Assembly: GCF_014641555.1 (NCBI RefSeq)
Contig: NZ_BMHY01000004.1
Span: forward strand, 434,001-498,000
DNA: 64,000 nucleotides
Reading direction: 5' to 3'
From: Paenibacillus radicis (ex Gao et al. 2016)
GTDB taxonomy: Bacteria > Bacillota > Bacilli > Paenibacillales > Paenibacillaceae
The notes under the pieces: generated by a model
The model's input: the letters and a program-made list of their open reading frames with translations, nothing else
What the model was told of the DNA's origin: nothing
The model's database searches: none
Part shown: positions 24,799-34,105 of the stretch, piece after piece
Numbering within the stretch: position 1 is the first letter of the stretch
Layout of the letters: each line of letters starts with the position of its first letter
Position numbers and translations under genes: made by a program

Positions 24799-25734
24799 TT
24801 ATTGACCGGATTTAATCTCTTCCATAAAGCTTCTGAAGTTCTCGGCGATTTCTTTGGAACGGGTATGGTGCAAATAGTGATCGCCATCAAAGGTCATTAC
24901 TTTGCCATGCACCGAGTTTTTGATTTGCTCTTCATGCAACGGGATCCATCCTTCCGTCTCCGAATCATTCGCTTGCAAGAAGAAGATTAAAGGCAGGTTT
25001 TTCGGAAACGTTAATTTTTCAGTCGCTTTAAAGTTAGGGCCAAAGTGTTCACCTTCACTCAAAATGCTCGCATTAAACGAATTTTTCAGCGAAATGATTC
25101 GGATCTGCTCTCTGGCTGCATCATCAACATCAGGTGCAACTAGCTGATCGGGAGCTAATTTCATTATCAAGCGGTAAAATCCCGATAGCTTGAGTTGTTT
25201 ATACATGCCCGATGGAAAAGGCTCATCGTTGCCGCCTTGTGTTGGCACACTACTGTCGATCCCGGCAAAGGCCGTCACTTCATTCTCATATTTGTTCACA
25301 TAATCGAGTCCGTAAATGCCTGCAATGGAGTGACCCATCAGGATGTAGCGGTCAATATTCAATTTCTGCAACGCTTCATGCGTTTCATTAACGATATTCT
25401 CCACGGTGCGTTCTTTATCTGTATCATCGCTTAACCCATAGCCAAAAGGCTCAATCGCGACAACTTTGTAGTACGGGGACAGTTCCTCTATCAGCGGCTT
25501 AAAGTCAATGGCTGGAGCCCCTGTTCCAAATCCCGGCAGCAGCACGACAGTCTCTTCACCCGAACCTTGAATGAGAACATTCATGTTTTTCCCGTCTACA
25601 GGGACAAGCTGGCCATAGGACTGTATTTTCCCCTTCTCGATCTTATTGCAAATGACGTTTACAACAAATACAGTGGCTAGAAAAAGAATGATTATTGCAA
25701 GTAGAATAGCGATTACCTTTATCCATTTTTTCAT
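24799..25734 (-). CDS. Membrane-anchored alpha/beta hydrolase
   Basis: 311 residues. One N-terminal membrane helix (residues about 5-28) anchors a cytoplasm- or cell-surface-facing hydrolase domain. The oxyanion region VVLLPGFGTGAP and the nucleophile elbow MGHSIAGIYG (Ser in GHSIAG) are clear; the late His is in FDGDHYLHHT. The family splits esters or similar bonds; the substrate is unknown. AAAGGGATACAACT precedes the ATG. It is transcribed alone. Confidence 0.87.
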   Translation of the reverse strand: MKKWIKVIAILLAIIILFLATVFVVNVICNKIEKGKIQSYGQLVPVDGKNMNVLIQGSGEETVVLLPGFGTGAPAIDFKPLIEELSPYYKVVAIEPFGYGLSDDTDKERTVENIVNETHEALQKLNIDRYILMGHSIAGIYGLDYVNKYENEVTAFAGIDSSVPTQGGNDEPFPSGMYKQLKLSGFYRLIMKLAPDQLVAPDVDDAAREQIRIISLKNSFNASILSEGEHFGPNFKATEKLTFPKNLPLIFFLQANDSETEGWIPLHEEQIKNSVHGKVMTFDGDHYLHHTRSKEIAENFRSFMEEIKSGQ

Positions 25735-25930
25735 AGTTGTATCCCTTTCTTATGTTCCGCATTTTGTCTTCCCATCTGTCTACCTCATTGTAGCAAGCTG
25801 GTTTTAGATCACGGTTAACGGAGCATTAACGACGTCTTAACTTTCTGAAGCAAGGGATTCACAAACTTAAGACTCCATTAAGGCATTTTGTGAAAATATA
25901 GCTTGCAATATGCGATCTAGGCAATAAGAA

Positions 25931-25950
25931 AAACCGTGGCTGCACCACGG
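25931..25950 (-). terminator. Terminator after the second MFS gene
   Basis: CCGTGG-ctgca-CCACGG; on the minus strand it is followed by TTTTTCTT. It lies 29 bp after the MFS stop. The bases from 25735 to 25930 hold nothing recognisable. Confidence 0.75.
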
Positions 25951-25978
25951 CTTTATTGTTCATTCTGGTTGACGTCAA

Positions 25979-27211
25979 TCAGAACAGAGGCTTGACCCTC
26001 TCGAATTTCTTCTTCCCGGTCCTTATGGCGAACAATGCGACACCGAGACAAACCAATCCCACCGCTGCAAAAATATAAAACAACAGATTTTCCTTCTTCA
26101 GCATCAGAGAAGAAATTAGCGGTCCTGCCGCCACACCGATAAAACGCATGCTGCTGTAGATCGAGGTGATTGTGCCCCGCTGCTTCTTCTCAATTCCCTC
26201 CGTGATTAAAGCGTCCAGACAAGGCAGAATGAGCCCCATGCCGGCACCGGCAATCGACAACAGCAGAATGAGGAAAAACAGTCCTTTCGACGGGAACACT
26301 GCGTAGGTGGCCATGCTTGCAGTCGTAATCGCCGTACCGGCGACCGTGAACCATTTCATCCTCGCTTTACTGACGCCGACAACTTTGCCCGTTATAAACG
26401 AAGCGAGGCATATTGCGCTAAGCGGGATCGCCAGCAATACCCCTTTCCAAATGCCTTCGATGTTGTAATGGTCCTCCAGAACGGAAGACAAGTAATAGAG
26501 AAATCCAAACATTAAGTACATCGCCAAGCCGCCAATCGCGAATATCGCGTAAAGCCAGCCCTCTTTAGCTAATATCGCCTTAATGCCTTGAACGAATTCC
26601 TTTAACGTGACTTTCGGCTGCTCACTGGTTTTTTTCGGAGCATTCACATACACCGCTACGGCGATAATCGATAACACGCAAATAATTGGAATAACGGCTA
26701 GCGGGAGAAACCACACGATAAGCGTTAGCGCAGAGCCGAGAATCGGACTAAGCACTTTGCCAAAAGTGTTGGAAGTTTCAATCATGCCAAGGCCGTTGCT
26801 CACCTCTTCTTCGCTTTTGAACATATCCCCCACGAGCGGCAATACGATCGGGAAAGCGCCTGCCGCGCCAATCCCCTGTATGAATCGACCCGCCAGAATG
26901 CCCGCATACGCCATCTGATGCTCTAGAAACCATGCGGACAGTCCAGATACAACGCCGCCAGCAGCCGCAATGGACAAACCAACTACAATGATCAGCTTCC
27001 GACCAAATCGGTCTGACAGATACCCGGCTATAGGGATACATACAATCGATACAGCAGCGTATACCGTAATAATCAAACTGGACATGACAGAAGTGATGCC
27101 TAATTTTTTCTGCATAAGCGGAAGTACGGGAATAAGCATGGAGTTCGCAAGCGTCATAATTAATGGAATCGAAGCAAGCGCTGCTAAATCGCGTTTCTTT
27201 TTCTCATGCAT
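25979..27211 (-). CDS. MFS transporter, DHA1 family (multidrug-type)
   Basis: 410 residues from the ATG at 27211 (AGAGGATC upstream; an ATG eight codons earlier has no site). About twelve helices. The MFS loop 2-3 motif is GYLSDRFGRKLIIV and the antiporter-type motif C region is around AAGAFPIVLPLVGDMF. It is most like Bmr/YkuC-type efflux proteins of Bacillus. No regulator is adjacent. Confidence 0.87.
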   Translation of the reverse strand: MHEKKKRDLAALASIPLIMTLANSMLIPVLPLMQKKLGITSVMSSLIITVYAAVSIVCIPIAGYLSDRFGRKLIIVVGLSIAAAGGVVSGLSAWFLEHQMAYAGILAGRFIQGIGAAGAFPIVLPLVGDMFKSEEEVSNGLGMIETSNTFGKVLSPILGSALTLIVWFLPLAVIPIICVLSIIAVAVYVNAPKKTSEQPKVTLKEFVQGIKAILAKEGWLYAIFAIGGLAMYLMFGFLYYLSSVLEDHYNIEGIWKGVLLAIPLSAICLASFITGKVVGVSKARMKWFTVAGTAITTASMATYAVFPSKGLFFLILLLSIAGAGMGLILPCLDALITEGIEKKQRGTITSIYSSMRFIGVAAGPLISSLMLKKENLLFYIFAAVGLVCLGVALFAIRTGKKKFERVKPLF

Positions 27212-27320
27212 GGGGTGCTGATCCTCTTTCCTCATCCGAAAAAATGCACTACCCCGTTAATCTGTCCATTAACGCTTGGTTTTCATTCTAATTGAAATCG
27301 TTGTCAAGCATTATCGCGCA

Positions 27321-27380
27321 AAAAAAGAACGTATCCGGCTGCACATCGTTCAAGACGATGAGTGCGGTACGTTCTTTTTT
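27321..27380 (-). terminator. Strong terminator after the DUF2277 gene
   Basis: AAAAAAGAACGTA and TACGTTCTTTTTT outer arms with an inner CATCGT/ACGATG stem. Minus-strand RNA ends in seven T. It can stop transcription from both sides, serving both neighbouring units. Confidence 0.8.
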
Positions 27381-27393
27381 AGCAGCTTAAGGC

Positions 27394-27666
27394 CTAATTG
27401 CTTCCGAATCGTTGCGCATTTCGCGCCCGTGCGCGTTCAAGCTCGACTTCGCGGTTTCGCGGCTCAGCATTCGTGACAAGTGTATCCATCAGCTTGCGGG
27501 CGGCTTGCGCCACCTCATCTATTGCCTGATGAAATGCTTCTTCATTCGCCTTAGAAGGAGAATTATAGCCGGAGAGCTTTCTTACGAACTGCAAGGCAGC
27601 GGCTTGAATTTCGTCTTCGGTTGCTGGAGGATCAAAGTTATATAGTGTCTTAATGTTTCGGCACAT
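27394..27666 (-). CDS. DUF2277 family protein
   Basis: 90 residues. The opening MCRNIKTLYNFDPPATEDEI and the block VRKLSGYNSPSKANEEAF are characteristic of DUF2277, a small cytoplasmic protein family found in many bacteria with no known activity. Length agrees with the family. GGAGAATAAGCG lies before the ATG. It lies 30 bp after the yebC-like gene and may be cotranscribed. Confidence 0.9.
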   Translation of the reverse strand: MCRNIKTLYNFDPPATEDEIQAAALQFVRKLSGYNSPSKANEEAFHQAIDEVAQAARKLMDTLVTNAEPRNREVELERARARNAQRFGSN

Positions 27667-27696
27667 CGCTTATTCTCCTTATTAGGCCTGTATGGC

Positions 27697-28413
27697 TTAT
27701 TCAAATTCGACGTTATGATAAACCTGTTGAACATCCTCCAGATCTTCCAAAGCATCGATCAGTTTGTCGAATTGGACTTGTGCGTCAGCCGAAAGTGTTA
27801 CGTCATTCTGAGCCAGCATCGTCAGCTCGGCAACCGTAAATTCGGTAATCCCCGCATTTTTGAATGCTTCTTGTACCGCATGGAATTGATCCGGATCGGC
27901 GTAGACCATAATGGTCTCATCCTCTTCCGTAACGTCGCGTACATCCACATCGGCTTCCAGTAAGATCTCAATAACTTCATCGAGCGTTTTATCTGGAACG
28001 CCAATAACGGCAGACGAGTCGAACATATAAGCAACCGAACCGCTCACACCAAGATTTCCGCCGTTTTTAGTGAAGGCGGAGCGTACCGTGGAAGCTGTGC
28101 GGTTCACATTATTCGTCAACGAGTCGACAATGACCATGGAACCGCTAGGACCGAAGCCTTCATAACGAAGCTCAACATAGTTCTCGTCGCCGCTTCCTTT
28201 GGCTTTCTCGATCGCGCGGTCAATAATCGCTTTTGGCAAATTGTAAGTTTTCGCCCGTTCAAGTACGACCTTAAGCGCCCGGTTGGACTCAGGATCAGGT
28301 TCGCCTTTCTTGGCGGCTACATAAATCTCCAAACCGAATTTAGCATAAATCTTACTTGTGTTGGCGTCCTTGGACGCTTTCTTTTCTTTGATATTATTCC
28401 ACTTGCGACCCAT
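27697..28413 (-). CDS. yeeI: YebC/PmpR family protein (YeeI-type)
   Basis: 238 residues from the ATG at 28413, where GTGGGAGCAGT gives a ribosome site and the family's [17 protein letters not shown] start appears. The 32 in-frame codons upstream are not part of it. Further family blocks are [14 protein letters not shown] and [16 protein letters not shown]. YebC-family proteins act in transcription regulation and, as recently shown for several, help ribosomes at polyproline stretches. The KEKK variant marks the YeeI subgroup of Bacillus rather than the ruvC-linked YebC. Confidence 0.9.
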   Translation of the reverse strand: MGRKWNNIKEKKASKDANTSKIYAKFGLEIYVAAKKGEPDPESNRALKVVLERAKTYNLPKAIIDRAIEKAKGSGDENYVELRYEGFGPSGSMVIVDSLTNNVNRTASTVRSAFTKNGGNLGVSGSVAYMFDSSAVIGVPDKTLDEVIEILLEADVDVRDVTEEDETIMVYADPDQFHAVQEAFKNAGITEFTVAELTMLAQNDVTLSADAQVQFDKLIDALEDLEDVQQVYHNVEFE

Positions 28414-28595
28414 ACTGCTCCCACTTTCTTCATGAACTTGTACATCAACTCTATCTATTATAACCGATTTTTTACCGATATCGAAAGGGTTAGCAGAAGA
28501 AATCGTCACAACTGCTGCCGAAGACTTGCTTCTATCTTGGAATGATGTATATCAACAAGGATTTTAAGTCCGCGTTTAGATGGGTAAAAAGAAAA

Positions 28596-28641
28596 AAGGA
28601 CCGTATCTCTCCCCCGTTCTCGAAGACAGATACGATCCTTT
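28596..28641 (-). terminator. Terminator of mntH
   Basis: AAAGGACCGTATCT and AGATACGATCCTTT with one mismatch; minus-strand RNA ends in TTTTTTCTTTTT. It lies 31 bp after the mntH stop. Confidence 0.8.
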
Positions 28642-28672
28642 GTCACGTACATCTGTACAATTGCAGTTGTGG

Positions 28673-29947
28673 TTAGGTAAAGCTCTCGTATACAAGAAAT
28701 AAATTAAGCACGATGACGATAGCAGCAATGATCCAGCCCAGTATGGTCGTCACCTTTTTGTTAACGAGACCGCCCATTAGCTCTCGATTGCTCGTAAACA
28801 TAATTAACGGAATAAGTGCGAATGCGATGCCGAACGAGAGTACGACCTGACTCATAATCAAAGCTTTGGTAGCATTAACTCCGGTCATGATGATTAACAG
28901 CGGCGGAATTGTAGTGATGGCTCTCCTCAAGTAGAGATTAATTCTGCGCTTAATAAATCCTTGCATGACCACATCCCCAGCCATCGTTCCCACCGAAGCA
29001 CTGGCGAGCCCGGCAATCAACAGAGCCAAACCGAAAGAAATGGCTGCAACCGGCCCCACCAGCTCGCCGAATTGACGATAGGCGACATCCAGCTCTTCGA
29101 CGATCAGACCGTTCTTGAAGAACAAGGCGGCTGCAATAACGACCATCGCCATATTAACTGCTCCGGCAATGACCATTGCAATAATAATATCAACAAACTC
29201 CAGCTTGAAAATCCGTTTTTTCTCCTGGTCGTCCCGGCCGACAATGCGTCTTTGAGTCAACGAGGAATGCAGATAAATTGCATGCGGCATTACCGTTGCA
29301 CCGAGTATGCCTGCCGCAAGCAGCACGCTGTCGACACCCTCGAATTTAGGAGTCACTATGCCAGCTGCAACTGCGCCCATGTCAGGCTGTGCAAGCACGA
29401 CCTGGCAGGTGAAGGCAAGAACAACCATGAAGATCATGACCGCGATGCCTGCCTCGAAAGCTCTGACTCCCCTTCGCTGCAGCTCCAATATGCCAAAGGA
29501 ACCGACAGCGGTAATTAATGCGGCGGGAAGCATCGGAATGTCAAACAATAAGTATAGTCCTAATGCGGCGCCTAAAAACTCAGCAAGATCGGTAGCAATG
29601 ATGACAATCTCACTTTGAATCCATAACAGGAAGGACGCCGGCTTGGAAAAACGGTCTCTCGCAACCTCGGGCAGATTTTTACCCGTTGCAATGCCAAGTT
29701 TGGCAGATAGCGATTGAATAAGCACAGCCATTAAGTTCGAAGCCGCAATGACCCATAGCAGCATGTATCCATACTTTGATCCTGCCGTAATGTTTGTAGC
29801 GAAATTGCCGGGATCCAGGTAAGCGACCGCAGCGATAAATGCGGGACCCAGAAAAGGAAGAAGCCGTTTGAAGCCTTTCACTTTGCGATTCAGCACCATT
29901 TCTGCGGAGAGTTTATTTGTTGCCGCGACACTGTTGTTGTTCGCCAT
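28673..29947 (-). CDS. mntH: Nramp-family divalent metal transporter MntH
   Basis: 424 residues with about eleven helices. The metal site is present: AYLDPGNFATNI in TM1 (Asp and Asn ligands near residue 45) and TVMPHAIYLHS in TM6 (Met-x-x-x His region). Members take up Mn2+ (also Fe2+) with protons. A TAAGGAAAAC stretch in the promoter region recalls one half of the MntR site. AAAGGAGGAGAGACT precedes the ATG. Transcribed alone, with its own terminator. Confidence 0.93.
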   Translation of the reverse strand: MANNNSVAATNKLSAEMVLNRKVKGFKRLLPFLGPAFIAAVAYLDPGNFATNITAGSKYGYMLLWVIAASNLMAVLIQSLSAKLGIATGKNLPEVARDRFSKPASFLLWIQSEIVIIATDLAEFLGAALGLYLLFDIPMLPAALITAVGSFGILELQRRGVRAFEAGIAVMIFMVVLAFTCQVVLAQPDMGAVAAGIVTPKFEGVDSVLLAAGILGATVMPHAIYLHSSLTQRRIVGRDDQEKKRIFKLEFVDIIIAMVIAGAVNMAMVVIAAALFFKNGLIVEELDVAYRQFGELVGPVAAISFGLALLIAGLASASVGTMAGDVVMQGFIKRRINLYLRRAITTIPPLLIIMTGVNATKALIMSQVVLSFGIAFALIPLIMFTSNRELMGGLVNKKVTTILGWIIAAIVIVLNLFLVYESFT

Positions 29948-29978
29948 AGTCTCTCCTCCTTTAGCTCTTTTTATATAA

Positions 29979-29998
29979 AAGTTTTCCTTAGCTATATT
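29979..29998 (-). promoter_or_regulatory. Half MntR-like box upstream of mntH
   Basis: On the minus strand ATAGCTAAGGAAAACTT resembles the right half of the Bacillus MntR site TTTGCCTTAAGGAAAC. The left half is poor. Placement about 32-50 bp before the start codon fits a repressor. Confidence 0.3.
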
Positions 29999-30167
29999 TG
30001 TTGGCTTAGTGCAACTTTTAAGTTGATTATATTCCTCTTGGCGAAAAAAGTAAACAGTCGTTTATTCGTTTTTGCAAGCATTTTCCACTCTTCTGATAAA
30101 GTGCCTCAACCACGACCGCCTCCTATCGTATGCGGCCATCGCCTAGCAGGTTCCGGTGATCAGCAAA

Positions 30168-30199
30168 AAGCCCGGCTGATCGAGGGATCAGCCGGGCTT
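30168..30199 (-). terminator. Terminator of the ABC-F gene
   Basis: AAGCCCGGCTGATC-gagg-GATCAGCCGGGCTT, a perfect 14-base stem; minus-strand RNA continues with TTTTTGC. Confidence 0.85.
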
Positions 30200-30217
30200 A
30201 CCGTATTTACAATAAAT

Positions 30218-31774
30218 TTAAAACACTTTTGTCGTCCATGTTTCACAGTTCCATGTTTCCGTAACGACATCACGGTAAAATTCAGGTTCGTGAGAGATAA
30301 GCAAAATGCTGCCTTTATAAGCCTTCAGAGCGCGCTTAAGCTCGTCCTTTGCATCAACGTCCAAATGGTTGGTTGGCTCATCGAGCACGAGCAGGTTCGT
30401 CTCGTTGTTGATCAGCTTGCAGAGGCGCACCTTCGCCTTCTCGCCGCCGCTCAGCACCGCAATCTTGCTCTCGATATGCTTGGTTGTCAAACCGCATTTT
30501 GCCAGCGCAGCACGTACTTCAAATTGAGTGTAGGAAGGAAATTCATTCCAAATTTCCTCGATGCAAGTGTTGTAGTTGGCATCCTTAGACTCCTGCTCGA
30601 AGTATCCGATGCTGAGCAAATCGCCCAACTGTACATTTCCGGATAGAGCCTGTATTTCGCCCAATATGCTGCGCAAAAGCGTCGTCTTACCGATGCCGTT
30701 CGCACCGACAAGAGCGATCTTCTGGCCGCGTTCCATCCGGAGATTAAGCGGCCGGGACAGCGGGCTGTCGTAGCCGATTACAAGCTCTGTCGCTTCGAAG
30801 ATCAGCTTGCCCGATGTGCGGCCGTCCTTGAAATTGAATTGCGGCTTCGGCTTTTCCTTCGCCAGCTCGATAACATCCATCTTGTCGAGCTTCTTCTGCC
30901 GGGACATCGCCATATTTCTCGTCGCAACGCTCGCTTTATTGCGGGCTACGAAGTCCTTCAGCTCGGAAATTTCCTGCTGCTGACGCTTAAATGCCGATTC
31001 CAGCTGCTGTTTTTTCATTTCATGCACCTGCTGGAAGTGCTCATAGTCGCCGACATAGCGGTTCAGTTCCTGATTTTCCATATGATAGATCAGGTTGATA
31101 ACGCTGTTGAGGAACGGAATATCATGGGAGATGAGAATGAAGGCATTCTCGTATTCCTGCAGATAACGCTTCAGCCACTCGATATGCTGCTCATCCAAAT
31201 AGTTGGTAGGCTCGTCCAGAAGAAGAACGTCTGGCTTCTCTAGCAGAAGCTTCGCCAGCAAAATCTTCGTCCGCTGACCGCCGCTCAGATCATTAACGTC
31301 TTTATCGAGTCCGATATCGGTAATGCCAAGACCTCGCGCCGTCTCATCGACTTTGGCGTCGATCATGTAGAAATCTTGAGCCGTCAGTGTATCTTGGATG
31401 GTGCCTACATCCTCAAGGAGCTGCTCTAGCTCCTCCGGCGACACTTCTCCCATACGGCCGTACATGTCGTTCATTTCGTTCTCCATATCGAAGAGGTACT
31501 GGAACGCGCCTCTCAATACGTCACGGATCGTCATCCCTTTGTTCAGTACTGCATGCTGATCCAAGTAGCCGACACGCATCCGCTTGGACCATTCCACCTT
31601 GCCGTCATCGGGCTGAAGCTTGCCGGTAATAATATTCATGAATGTGGACTTGCCTTCGCCATTGGCGCCAATCAGTCCGATGTGCTCGCCCTTCAACAGG
31701 CGGAAGGAAACGTCGTTAAAGATCGCGCGGTCCCCAAAGCCATGGCTTAATCGCTCTACGTTTAAAATGCTCAT
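30218..31774 (-). CDS. yfmM: ABC-F ATPase, YfmM type
   Basis: 518 residues, the length of YfmM. Two ABC domains: first Walker A GANGEGKSTFMN (residues about 36-47), signature LSGGQRTKILLAKLL and Walker B LLLDEPTNYLD; second GANGIGKTTLLRS, LSGGEKAKVRLCKL and LVLDEPTNHLD. Both catalytic Glu are present. A charged coiled linker (residues about 240-300) joins them. There are no membrane helices, so it is a soluble ribosome-associated ABC-F factor, not a transporter. Whether it is a housekeeping translation factor or gives antibiotic protection cannot be told from sequence. Confidence 0.9.
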   Translation of the reverse strand: MSILNVERLSHGFGDRAIFNDVSFRLLKGEHIGLIGANGEGKSTFMNIITGKLQPDDGKVEWSKRMRVGYLDQHAVLNKGMTIRDVLRGAFQYLFDMENEMNDMYGRMGEVSPEELEQLLEDVGTIQDTLTAQDFYMIDAKVDETARGLGITDIGLDKDVNDLSGGQRTKILLAKLLLEKPDVLLLDEPTNYLDEQHIEWLKRYLQEYENAFILISHDIPFLNSVINLIYHMENQELNRYVGDYEHFQQVHEMKKQQLESAFKRQQQEISELKDFVARNKASVATRNMAMSRQKKLDKMDVIELAKEKPKPQFNFKDGRTSGKLIFEATELVIGYDSPLSRPLNLRMERGQKIALVGANGIGKTTLLRSILGEIQALSGNVQLGDLLSIGYFEQESKDANYNTCIEEIWNEFPSYTQFEVRAALAKCGLTTKHIESKIAVLSGGEKAKVRLCKLINNETNLLVLDEPTNHLDVDAKDELKRALKAYKGSILLISHEPEFYRDVVTETWNCETWTTKVF

Positions 31775-31875
31775 TTATGACACCTTTTCTGTTAGACTTT
31801 TTTCTCCGTTATATTATAAGCGGTAGAGGTGCTGCAACTCAACGTTTCTTGTGAAATTAATAACGTTAATTATCG

Positions 31876-32274
31876 TTAAACGATTAGGCTGCTAATCGCA
31901 AAGCTTGTGCCGATATAAACGAAGCAAAGCAATATGCCGATCGCCGTATTGCCTTTGCGCAGCTCTTCGCCAATTTTAAAGCCGGGAGTCACCAGCTCGA
32001 AAATCCAATAAGCGAGTACTAGACAAGCATATCCGACTGCAAACCAGAGCATCATATGCCAGATGGACGTATTCGTGTAAGCCGCAACGCCCAGAATGAT
32101 AGCCGTAGAAAGAAATTTCCCGCCCGTCGCCAAACCGGCAGCTACATTCCCCTTCTTCAGCTCCTCCATATCCTTATAAGGCGTAATCCAACTGAAAATA
32201 ACCATGCCAAACAACTGCAGCGCGACGATAACAATGATACTGATAATAATATTAATGGCGATTATGACGCCCAC
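31876..32274 (-). CDS. DUF350 membrane protein
   Basis: 132 residues with four hydrophobic helices. The repeated motif is KKGNVAAGLATGGKFLS in the first half and RKGNTAIGILLCFVYIG in the second, the internal duplication of DUF350 proteins such as E. coli YjfL. The GTG start overlaps the lipoprotein gene by 13 bases, so translation is coupled. DUF350 proteins travel with glutathionylspermidine-synthase-like ATP-grasp enzymes, as here. Function unknown; a membrane-stress role is an inference from that linkage. Confidence 0.88.
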   Translation of the reverse strand: MGVIIAINIIISIIVIVALQLFGMVIFSWITPYKDMEELKKGNVAAGLATGGKFLSTAIILGVAAYTNTSIWHMMLWFAVGYACLVLAYWIFELVTPGFKIGEELRKGNTAIGILLCFVYIGTSFAISSLIV

Positions 32275-32891
32275 CCCCTGAATTTGGCGTATGCCAAATC
32301 ATAATTTTCGTAATCATGTACTTCTTCCAATAAAACGTTTACTTGCTTCATCGATTTCATGCTAGTGTAGCGCTTCTCATCAATTGGCTGCTTAATCTGG
32401 TTTCCTGTAGGCAAAGAAAGCACTGCGAAATAACGGGACTCATCTTTATAAGTGGTTTTATATACGCCTACCAGGTCAACCTCCGTTGTGAGCTGCACTT
32501 TGAGCAGCTCGAAATCCTGCTTGCCTTCTTTTTCCGTTTTGAACGATTTGATCGGCATCCATTCCGTCAGCGTAACCGCATTACGGCCTTCCGCATTGAC
32601 GGTCATCTTCGCCTCCATATACTGCAGCGTCCACACTTTATCGTTCGTAGCATAGTTGTTATCGTTCGGAAGCAGCTTGTTGTCGGGCAGAATGGCCATA
32701 TCGCTGCCGATCAAATCCCCGACGGTGCTCTCAACGAGCCGATAATCCCAAGGCAGCAGTGTCTCGTCTGCTGATGCTTCTGCCGGTGATCCGCTAGAAG
32801 TGGACCAGACCCCTGATGACGTGCCGCATCCGCCCAGCATGACGGCAGTTGCAAGAATAGCCGATAGTAAAGCTATCTTTCTTTTTCTCAT
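32262..32891 (-). CDS. Lipoprotein of the ATP-grasp/DUF350 cassette
   Basis: 209 residues from the ATG at 32891 (TAGGAGTGAAAGC upstream; a longer frame upstream is inside the ATP-grasp gene). The lipobox is MLGGC with Cys22. The mature part (LLPWDYRLVESTVGDLIGSD, then a beta-rich region and a C-terminal AYAKFRGW) resembles no family I can name; DUF4178-like folds occur in such clusters, but the match is not clear. It overlaps the ATP-grasp gene by four bases (ATGA), so all parts are made together. Confidence 0.75.
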   Translation of the reverse strand: MRKRKIALLSAILATAVMLGGCGTSSGVWSTSSGSPAEASADETLLPWDYRLVESTVGDLIGSDMAILPDNKLLPNDNNYATNDKVWTLQYMEAKMTVNAEGRNAVTLTEWMPIKSFKTEKEGKQDFELLKVQLTTEVDLVGVYKTTYKDESRYFAVLSLPTGNQIKQPIDEKRYTSMKSMKQVNVLLEEVHDYENYDLAYAKFRGWAS

Positions 32892-34105
32892 GAAGCTTTC
32901 ACTCCTATCGCCACAAAATGACTTGTATTGCCCGTAATTAATCCGCCTGCGCGTCCAAGCAAACCGCATGGCACGCCATTGATAACGAACATGCCTGTAA
33001 GCAGACTGAATTGTCCTGCCTCCAGATCGATCTTAGCCAGCTCTGCTCGCTTCTGATAGACCCGCGGGAACAATCGGCTCGTATCGAAGCCGTCTTCATC
33101 CTTCACTTCCAAGCTCCCTTGTTCATCGTACAGCATGACAGAGCCGCCTTCCCGTCCGAACATCGATTTGGATACATAGCTCCCGTCAAATAGCGCTTTA
33201 TTATAAGTGGGCAGCATGTATCGCTCGATTGCTGAACGTTCCTCAGCGTCAAACAGCATATGCAGCTCATACAGTCCCCAGATGAGAGCCATCATCCCTT
33301 TGGATTGCAAAATAATCGAATGGACAGAATTGAAAAGCTGCAGTTGTCCGCTTTCGACCGCGTAGGCCAATGCCTCGCCGCCCTCGTCGATTGCCATCCA
33401 TTCCTTCGGATACAAGGCGAATAGACGATCGATGGCCTGCCCGTCTTTTTTCCTCAGTACGCCCTCATCGACCCACAGCTCCAATAAATCAACGCAATCC
33501 ACCTGTTGGCCACTGTGCTTAACGAGCATATCAATCGTGCCGGAATCCTCCAGATGCTCTCCATAAGCTGCACAGGCAGCCGTATCCGGCTCCTCTTCCG
33601 CCCAAGCGGCAGCTACTAGAGCCTGCATCTGCACATTAGGCGAATCCAGAGAAAGCCGTTCACATTGCCAAGGGGTAGCGACTGCTGCTTCAGCATAGCC
33701 GGTTGGCGTATCCGCATTCAGCTCTAGCAGCTGAATGATCCCTTCATCAGATATAGCAAAATCAAATCTCGCGTACCGGCTAATTAAGCCGCCTTCGCTC
33801 TGAAGTTCAACTGCGTCCAAGGCAGGCCATAGCAGCTCCGGTATGCCAAGCATCGCGTACAAATCTTGCCGGCCATGGACAAACCGGCAGGCACGGTCAA
33901 AGACGCTCCACAGCTTGGCTGCGGCTGCCTCCAGCTCTTCATACACCTCACGGCGCATAGCGACCGCCTGATCGATCCAGTATGGCTCGCCTTCCAGATC
34001 AGCCCAGGTGAATCCAAGCGACGATAGCTCTGCTACGAGTGCAGCGCGATTGCCGCTTGGGTTGCCGATAACCTCGAAGGCCTTCTGCTTATTGTTCGTT
34101 GTCAT
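32888..34105 (-). CDS. Glutathionylspermidine-synthase-like ATP-grasp enzyme (YgiC/YjfC type)
   Basis: 405 residues. The N-terminal SSLGFTWADLEGEPYWID and the block RYARFDFAISDEGIIQLLELNADTPTG (R-x-D-x, ELN-D-TP metal/substrate loop) match the C-terminal synthetase domain of glutathionylspermidine synthase, found alone in E. coli YgiC and YjfC. The ATP-binding Lys and MFGREGGSV loop are visible near residue 310. The CHAP amidase domain of Gss is absent. Such stand-alone enzymes are thought to join an amine or amino acid to a carboxyl group, perhaps of a peptide or protein tail. The gene overlaps its neighbours by four bases on both sides. Confidence 0.85.
   Translation of the reverse strand: MTTNNKQKAFEVIGNPSGNRAALVAELSSLGFTWADLEGEPYWIDQAVAMRREVYEELEAAAAKLWSVFDRACRFVHGRQDLYAMLGIPELLWPALDAVELQSEGGLISRYARFDFAISDEGIIQLLELNADTPTGYAEAAVATPWQCERLSLDSPNVQMQALVAAAWAEEEPDTAACAAYGEHLEDSGTIDMLVKHSGQQVDCVDLLELWVDEGVLRKKDGQAIDRLFALYPKEWMAIDEGGEALAYAVESGQLQLFNSVHSIILQSKGMMALIWGLYELHMLFDAEERSAIERYMLPTYNKALFDGSYVSKSMFGREGGSVMLYDEQGSLEVKDEDGFDTSRLFPRVYQKRAELAKIDLEAGQFSLLTGMFVINGVPCGLLGRAGGLITGNTSHFVAIGVKAS

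Noticed and set aside
24727..24990. Plus-strand frame of 87 codons after the second hairpin
   Set aside because: It crosses the terminator and lies antisense to the end of the alpha/beta hydrolase gene.
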